DNA from: Paraphaeosphaeria minitans
Taxonomy: Eukaryota; Ascomycota; Dothideomycetes; Pleosporales; Didymosphaeriaceae
Assembly (NCBI GenBank): GCA_015832175.1
Contig: WJXW01000008.1
Span: 2,294,001 to 2,358,000, forward strand
Direction: 5' to 3'
Length of the DNA: 64,000 nt
The position numbers were made by a program, and so were the translations under genes. The first letter of the stretch is position 1. Each line of letters begins with the position of its first letter. Below, in pieces: positions 58,138 to 64,000 of this stretch. The notes beneath the pieces were generated by a model. The model did no database searches and was not told the DNA's origin. It saw only the letters and a program-made list of their open reading frames with translations.

Positions 58138-59430
58138 TCACGCACCACCACAAACCGCCTGATCAATCCCAAAGATCCACGTCATCGCCGTCCTCCTCGC
58201 ATGCATCTCACTGTTGCTTAAATCCAGCGCGTCCTCGACCCTCCTCGCCAATCTCTGCCTTCTTAATGAAAGCGTAGAAAACACGCTAAACGGCGCTGAA
58301 GGATGCATCTCGCCTTCCATTGCCCCAGCCTCTGCTGGTGGAGCCGTATACTGCACACTGGATCGTCTCCGTAACTCCTCAACACTTATTGTCCGCGCAT
58401 CAGCTAGCACCCCCAAAAACAGTTCGCTGAGCGGCTCTTTTCCCAAGAAGAGTTCTTCATCCAGCATCTCTGCGTCTATGGACGCAGCGCGGAGGAACCG
58501 GATGTAGGACTTGAGTGCCCGAACCGCATCGTTGGCGCGACAATCCGGCATTTGCCCGTTCTCCAACCATATCCGGGATTCATGGTACGCATGCCCAAAC
58601 TGTCGCACGTTGCCCAGGTCGCCTACTACCCATGTCGAGTCTTCCCAGATAAGAATATTGTCCGGCTTGATGTCATCATGGCAGAAACCCGCGGCGTGTA
58701 AGGTGTGCAGCGAGCCGAGTAGCGAGTGGAAGGTCTCGCGGTATTGGCGGTCGAGTGTGCGGAAGTCTAGAGTCTGAGCGTAGAGGTTCTGAGATAGGGT
58801 CCTGAGGGTGCCTTGGCGGGCGAACTGTGTTGCTAGGTGCCATTGTGGGACCACCTCCGGGCTGGCTGAGGTGTAAAATGCTGCTTTTACAGGGGGGCAG
58901 CGGACCGGGGTCGTGTTTCGAGATGCCAGAGAGGCGATGTTGCCACCCGCATCAATACCGCACAAGAGCAGCGACATAGGGATCTCTGTAGGCCATCGTA
59001 TAGCTGTATTTCGAAATGCGCAATTACGAAACGGGCTTCGTCCAGGCGTGAACGTCTTGATGACTGTGTCGTTGAAGACGTACGTGGTCCCTTCAAATCC
59101 AGCTCCCAGCTCCTTCCATTCAGCTCTTTTCGCTAGTAGTCCTGCTTGCAGATTCGCAGCTTCCTTGTGCGGTCGATAGGTCGACTCGCCGCCTAGTAAG
59201 CCAAACTCGGTCGGCGCATATTTGGCGGACAGTGCGCTCCGATATATCGAGAACAGGTGCTGCTGGTATGTCGCCCAGCAGAACAAAAGAATGCCAATGA
59301 CGCGAAGACGCAAGGGCCGAGGAATGACTGGTCTTGGTGCCCTCCAACGTGCGGCTCGAGCCATCCCCATGTGGCTCTTCGCTGGGTACCCGACGGTATG
59401 AATGAAAGGTGAAATGTATGTGTGATGCAT
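58138..59430 (-). CDS. Membrane-anchored protein-kinase-like protein
   Basis: A single uninterrupted frame of 430 aa. The start at 59,430 (MHHTYISPF) is the longest; Met21 or Met23 (MGMARAARW) are alternatives. A basic stretch precedes one hydrophobic segment (about 42-60, RVIGILLFCWATYQQHLF), suggesting a type II membrane anchor. A kinase-like domain follows: the glycine loop GAGFEGTTY (109-117), Lys125 in VIKTF, the catalytic loop HDDIKPDN (251-258) in place of HRDxKxxN, and DLG (271-273) in place of DFG. The key Lys, Asp and Asn residues are present, so activity is possible. The domain is shorter than a classical kinase after DLG, with no clear APE. The C-terminus (MTWIFGIDQAVCGGA) is short. 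It resembles fungal kinase-like hypothetical proteins; the substrate is unknown. Confidence 0.75.
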   Translation of the reverse strand: MHHTYISPFIHTVGYPAKSHMGMARAARWRAPRPVIPRPLRLRVIGILLFCWATYQQHLFSIYRSALSAKYAPTEFGLLGGESTYRPHKEAANLQAGLLAKRAEWKELGAGFEGTTYVFNDTVIKTFTPGRSPFRNCAFRNTAIRWPTEIPMSLLLCGIDAGGNIASLASRNTTPVRCPPVKAAFYTSASPEVVPQWHLATQFARQGTLRTLSQNLYAQTLDFRTLDRQYRETFHSLLGSLHTLHAAGFCHDDIKPDNILIWEDSTWVVGDLGNVRQFGHAYHESRIWLENGQMPDCRANDAVRALKSYIRFLRAASIDAEMLDEELFLGKEPLSELFLGVLADARTISVEELRRRSSVQYTAPPAEAGAMEGEMHPSAPFSVFSTLSLRRQRLARRVEDALDLSNSEMHARRTAMTWIFGIDQAVCGGA

Positions 59431-60018
59431 GGTTTAGGTGCTGGAACTCACCAGCACAGGGCCAGCATGATACCTGCTGTATCCGCAGGGAGCTCCTTCC
59501 ACCGACATAGGTATATGCCTTACATAAGTGCCAACACTGTGGATGCCATGCCCTTACTCGTTCGCTGGCAGCAGCCAAGATCATCCTGTGTAGAAGCCCT
59601 TTTGCTTGTCTTGGGTTCGCAGCCTCTGATTGGCTGATGCGACAACTTCCATTCCTTATACGAGTACCAAGGTATTATCGCGGAGCATAACCTCGAATTA
59701 CATCATCCATTGCCCCAACTCCCTCGTGGAATAAACGTCATAGTTCAACGGTGAGCAAAACAGGGCAGAACCCAGCGCGAAATCTAGAGTCAACGGCGAA
59801 CCGACAATCCCCTGCCGACCAGCCGGCGGATGCCCACTCATCGCACGCAGCACATCGCACGACAAGTCATCTGCAACAACTCAAGGTGGATTATGTCGCT
59901 ACGTAGCGTTCCAAGAGACAATACCTGGATAACGGGTGGTATTGCGCATGCCGGAGGCGCGCGATCACATCTACAGCTTTGTGAACACGCCACAGGAGCT
60001 AGAATAGCCAGCAATGAT
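59431..60018. other. Intergenic between kinase-like gene and Sec8
   Basis: About 0.6 kb that combines the promoter side of the kinase-like gene and the 3' flank of Sec8. Short frames on both strands are shadows. No element was identified. Confidence 0.6.
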
Positions 60019-63000
60019 TCAATACATGTACTCACTAACCTCCAGCTCCTGCGCCTCAAGCTGCCTCTGCGCCTGCATGCCCACCTCGCGCCGCTCATTC
60101 TTCAACTGTTCCGCGTAGCACAGCCGCAACAGCTCCTTCACCACACCCTCTGTAACAAGCCCGCTCGGCACCCCATACCCCTTCCCGTACTCCTTCGCGC
60201 GTGCGACAACCGCATCAGGGCCCTCAGTAAACAAGTCGAAGTACAGCGCGGAAGACGTCAGCTTTGCGTCGCTCTCGATGTTCTTGAGATTCTGCTGTAG
60301 CACAAAAATGTTGAGCTGCATAGCGGCGCAGCCGTCGGCATTCATCGATTTGATGCGCTGGATGCAGAGGTAGAGGAGGTACGTGTCTGTGAAGGGAGCA
60401 AGGCCCGCGATGATTTGTGTGTATTGAGTTGTGGGGAGATAGGTTGACATTACGGCTTCGTAGGCGGTGAGGGCGTTAGTGAGGGATTGGATGGCGGGGT
60501 CGGGGTCTGTGACGGCCGAGTCGAGGTTGTAGGAGGTCTGTATGGTAGAAGCGAGGGAGTGCATGGTGGTGAGGCGGAGGTTGACGTGCATCATACGGTG
60601 GACGAGGGTGGCCAGTTTTCGGTACGTGTTTACGACCATGTCTAGTTGGCTGGTGAAGTAGTGTTAATTTTCAAATGCGCGAATCGGATAGAGTGAGAAC
60701 TTACCCTGCGGTTTCTTGGTTTAATGGCAGGTATACCGCGGTGCCTTCTGTCCTTGATTCTGCGATGAAGGTCCATCGTCTATTGTGGCGTTGACCACTG
60801 ATCTGCGGTTTTGACGAATCTGTAGCACGGTTGCTGATATGCCGTAATTGAGATACCTTAGTCGCCAGCCATTTCATGCTGGTGTACAGCAGACATAGCA
60901 TTTGGATCGTCTTCTTGTCCTGGATTATGTCCTGCTGGTCGAGCGTAACCTCTTCGGTCGCGGCTATAATTAATTTGGTTTCGGTGTTGGTGAGTTCAAG
61001 TTTGTCGGCGTCTGAATCGAAAAGCTGACCGATGACCTCGCCAATTTCGCCTTCGAACTCAGCATAAACCGCACAAGCCTTGAGCAGCTCATTCGTGGGT
61101 CCCTTAGGTTGACCCCTGGCCATCATAGCTTTGAAGTTGCCGACACACTTGTCACCGTACGTTCTCATCTGCGTAATGATGAGTTGGGAGAAAGCCTGGT
61201 CGTGGGGTAAATTATCAAGCATCTTGCAGAAAGCTGTAATGAGATTGAAGAACTTGACTGTTCCCCGGAAGATAGGTTTCTTCGAGTAATGTGTCCACTG
61301 CGGATCTTCTTGGAAAGCATCCAGCTCGACGAAGGTTTTGTCGGACAGCTCGTTGAGCGTGTCATCCAGCTGAGGAAGAAATACGTTGACGAGAAAGTCA
61401 TCGAGGAATGAATGTAGGGTGCTGATAACGATGTCCGAGCCAGAGGGTACGACTTCTTTCAGACGATTCAAAAAGTCAAGAGAGGGTGGCAGTAGGATAC
61501 CCATGTTGAAGACGCTCGGCTCGACTAGCAGCTTGTGGCCTGTGGCACTACCATCAAGGTTAGAGCTGGTGTTGTGGGACACGTCTTCAGGCTGTTTCGA
61601 ATCGGAAACGAGACCGGGCACCGATGACTTCAAGATGAATTCGAGACTATCGCGCTCCCCTGCAAGCTCGGTTGATTTCGTGTCCATGTCCGAGAGCTTG
61701 AACATTCGCTTGTTCCTGTCGCGCGGTGCGCGCGAGTATGCGCTTCCACTGGCTGCCTTGCCTTGACCACGGCCGGTGCCAAAGTCGCCGTCTGTAGCAA
61801 GGTAATCGTGGAGCAGAGATCGGATCTACAAAAGTATGAGCAACTGTGCAGATTGAAACGACGAATGACACTCACCTCGTTCTGGAAGAGTTTCCATAGT
61901 TCCTTGAATCCTCGCGTGAGTGGTGTGCTATTTAAATCACGGATACCGTCTCTGCGGACAATACCAGTCACAACGTCGTACACCACGCGGTGGCTCTCAG
62001 CGATGGCTTCGAATCGAGCATACAGAGTCCACAGTAGATCATTGAGGACACCTGCGCGGAGCTCGTCACTTTCGGCGGCAACTGTGCGCTTCTCCTCCTT
62101 TCTGGCAGCATACGCTCGTATGATGCTGGGATGGCGCTGCGTGACTTCGTTGTTGGACTTCTCCACAACTCTGTATAGCTCCACAGGCAGACGCTCGTGG
62201 ATTGTGTCGACTGCAATGTCGAGGCGATTCATCTTGTTGAGCGCTTCTACGATCAGTCGGATGTACTCAAATGTGTCAGCTTCTGGATTGCGCTGTGAAT
62301 CATCAACCATTGGTTCGGACGTGTCGAGGTCAGACAAGAATTCATAGAGCCTCCGCGCACGTGCATGTCCCTTGCTACGTTCTGCTCCGCCACTTTTGGG
62401 TTGGTTCTGCGCATATACCTTCCATCTGTCCTCGCAGTAAGGCGACTTCAGGTACAAGTGATTATGCAGTTCTTCCAGTAGGATATCGACCAAGGAGTGT
62501 TCTTGGTTGCTCAAGTATGTACGAAGTTCACTGAGAGCGCCAATCTTCTCCATCTCAGATTTTCGTATCAGGCGCAATGCATCCTGCAAAATGTCGACAG
62601 CGGACAGAAAACGTTTCTCGGAGATGCGGGCTTCTAGCTTGTCTGGAACCAACTGCAGTTGCTCGATGATGTTCAGCACTTGAATCCTCTGGTCGTAGTT
62701 TTGCGATGAAGTTGCAAACTCCTTCAGCTCTGGCTTCGTTGTGGACAAGTGGACTTTGGCCTGCGTCAAAGACTCCTTTAGAGTCCTAACACGTACTTGA
62801 GAAGACTGCAAGCTGGCTTGGATCTTGTGGAATGTACCAATGGAACTGTTGAAGCCTTGGTGGTGCTCGTTGACAATAGCCTTGAGAGCGCGTTGCATGT
62901 CCTGGTGTGTCTGTTGGAAGCTGTTATACTGGCCGGCCAGTCCCAGCGAGCTAGAATCCATCAGCTTGAGCGCCACCTCGACGGGCACGCATTTCTCCGA

Positions 63001-63402
63001 GGTCATGAACTCCCAATTCTGTTTGATGTAGCTGAGAACTCCCTCCATCTGCTGGCTCCCTGGCCCATAGTTGCCGCCAGGACCGCCGGTGCTTTTCGGT
63101 CTTCCATCGCCACTCCTCCTGTTTGCCCGCGATCGCTCGAGACTGGTCGGTCGCTGGACCTGGGGAACTTCGTCGTCTCCCTGCGAGAAGCCTCCATAGC
63201 CACCGTAGCCGCCTGGCCACCGGCGCCTCTCGCCGCTTGGTCTCTCTGCACTGGGCCTGGGCTTGTCTGCGCTCGGGCGTCTGGGGTATTCATCGTCTGC
63301 AGCTCCGAGACCGCCATATCCACCCTCGCGGGAGCTGTAACCGTTGGTGGAGCCTTCAGAGCCATTCGTCCTCGAGCGGAACCCCCCCGGCTCACGCGAC
63401 AT
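60019..63402 (-). CDS. SEC8: Exocyst complex subunit Sec8
   Basis: Three exons: 61,876-63,402, 60,705-61,825 and 60,019-60,649, with GT-AG introns of 50 and 55 nt, totalling 1092 aa. Residues 1-115 are a low-complexity Gly/Arg/Ser/Pro tail (YGGYGGF, RRWPGGYGG), a common fungal extension. The conserved Sec8 N-terminal domain begins at about 117 (MEGVLSYIKQNWEFMTSEKC) and includes LMDSSSLGLAGQYNSF and the coiled-coil region HKIQASLQSSQVRVRTLKES. Long helical repeats follow, as expected for exocyst rods. Sec8 is one of eight exocyst subunits tethering secretory vesicles at the plasma membrane and is essential for tip growth. The C-terminal end (QELEVSEYMY) is slightly uncertain: a weak splice from gttagt to gctgtag would give QELEM instead. 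Confidence 0.92.
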
Positions 63403-63934
63403 GGCGCCTCTTTTGGATGTGTAATGTGTATCAGGTTGCGGGTATGCCTCAGTTCATCGCCTTCACAGGTCGTTGTGCTATCGAAGCATAGTAGGGGAGG
63501 TGCGCGTCACTGGTGGGGGAGTAGGTGGACGGCAGGCGCAGGGCGGATGCAGAAGGCGTGGTCTAACTTAGGTATGTAAGGGGCGATTGTAGAGTTACAG
63601 AGTGGAAACGCTTGCAGAGTGGAAACATAGACTCGGCTCTCAAGGATATCAACGTGTATGTCAACCTTGGTTGTTGCACTCTACGGGCGCATCACTTGTC
63701 GCGTTGCGGCGCCAGCACCTCCGAGTTGCCAAGAAATGCCTCGGCGCGCGCGTTTTTCCGTGCTGGGTGAAGCTCCATCATCCATCACTCTTTGCCCACG
63801 CCCATCCCCCGCCCGCTGCAGCAGTCGCTCTGTTTTCCCCTTTCACCCTCGCGCGTTGGGAGATGCTCCGATAGACACACCGCTCCACGCCTTCCCAACG
63901 AACCCTCGCGCGCCACGGAGCGCGACAGCTCAAC
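63403..63934. promoter_or_regulatory. Shared divergent promoter region of Sec8 and the next gene
   Basis: A 532 bp spacer lies between two start codons on opposite strands. It includes pyrimidine-rich runs (for example ctctgttttcccctttc near 63,827). No specific factor site is claimed. Confidence 0.5.
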
Positions 63935-64000
63935 ATGGCGGCTGTCCACAAGGGCACCAACGGCGTGAACGGCGCCTCGTTTCCTCCGGCGCGTTTTTCC
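63935..64000 (+). CDS. Start of a divergent gene, truncated by the window end
   Basis: An ATG in good context (caacATGgcg) opens 22 codons to the window edge, beginning MAAVHKGTNGVNG. The upstream pyrimidine-rich leader and the divergent partner Sec8 support a real start. There is too little sequence to assign a function. Confidence 0.6.
   Translation, partial: MAAVHKGTNGVNGASFPPARFS

Noticed and set aside
62797..63579. 260-codon plus-strand frame over the Sec8 N-terminus
   Set aside because: Antisense to the well-supported Sec8 exon 1.

Overview
The window looks like a filamentous ascomycete genome (Pezizomycotina, most likely a Dothideomycete; the exact taxon is inference). It splits into two compartments that meet near position 49,700. 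The left 49.7 kb is an AT-rich, gene-free block of retrotransposons so heavily C-to-T mutated that ancestral Trp and Gln codons have become stops and TpA dinucleotides dominate. This is the hallmark of repeat-induced point mutation (RIP). The right 14.3 kb has balanced base composition and ordinary spliced fungal genes with short (48-106 nt) GT-AG introns.

The AT-rich block can be read as nested LTR retrotransposons from the LTR pairs and target-site duplications (TSDs). Family A is a Ty3/gypsy chromovirus with gag, protease, RT, RNase H, integrase and a chromodomain. Family B is another Ty3/gypsy-like element with long untranslated and accessory regions and 4-bp TSDs. Family C is a short element with 238 or 312 bp LTRs that carries only a Ty1/copia-type gag with a zinc knuckle. 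Family D is a third gypsy fragment. The order is D (18,987-22,120) interrupted by A2 (7,560-18,986). A2 holds B1 (9,202-17,457), which holds C1 (13,820-16,805). On its other side A2 is interrupted by A0, which holds A-III, which holds A1, running off the left edge. D is also broken by B2 (22,121-31,691, complete, minus strand). Then come a knot of C elements (31,920-38,306), a complete A3 (39,118-45,824, TSD AATAA), a truncated C7 (46,473-47,849) and a pogo-like DDE transposase relic (from 47,850) next to the compartment boundary.

The gene-bearing side holds, in order: an MFS transporter (minus, 452 aa), a lipid-droplet-associated hydrolase (minus, 342 aa), a tentative small gene (minus), a second MFS transporter with a di-leucine motif (plus, 532 aa), a membrane-anchored protein-kinase-like gene (minus, 430 aa), the exocyst subunit Sec8 (minus, 1092 aa), and the first codons of a divergently transcribed gene at the right edge. 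They do not form a recognisable biosynthetic cluster. The two transporters, the hydrolase and Sec8 share a loose membrane/lipid trafficking theme, but that may be coincidence.

The most unusual material is in the transposon block: gag-only C elements with LTR length polymorphism and an inverted pair of compound LTRs, exchange of U3 modules between otherwise near-identical A elements, an antisense coiled-coil reading frame in two A subfamilies, and a pol-deleted B derivative. I found no CRISPR array, rRNA or tRNA.
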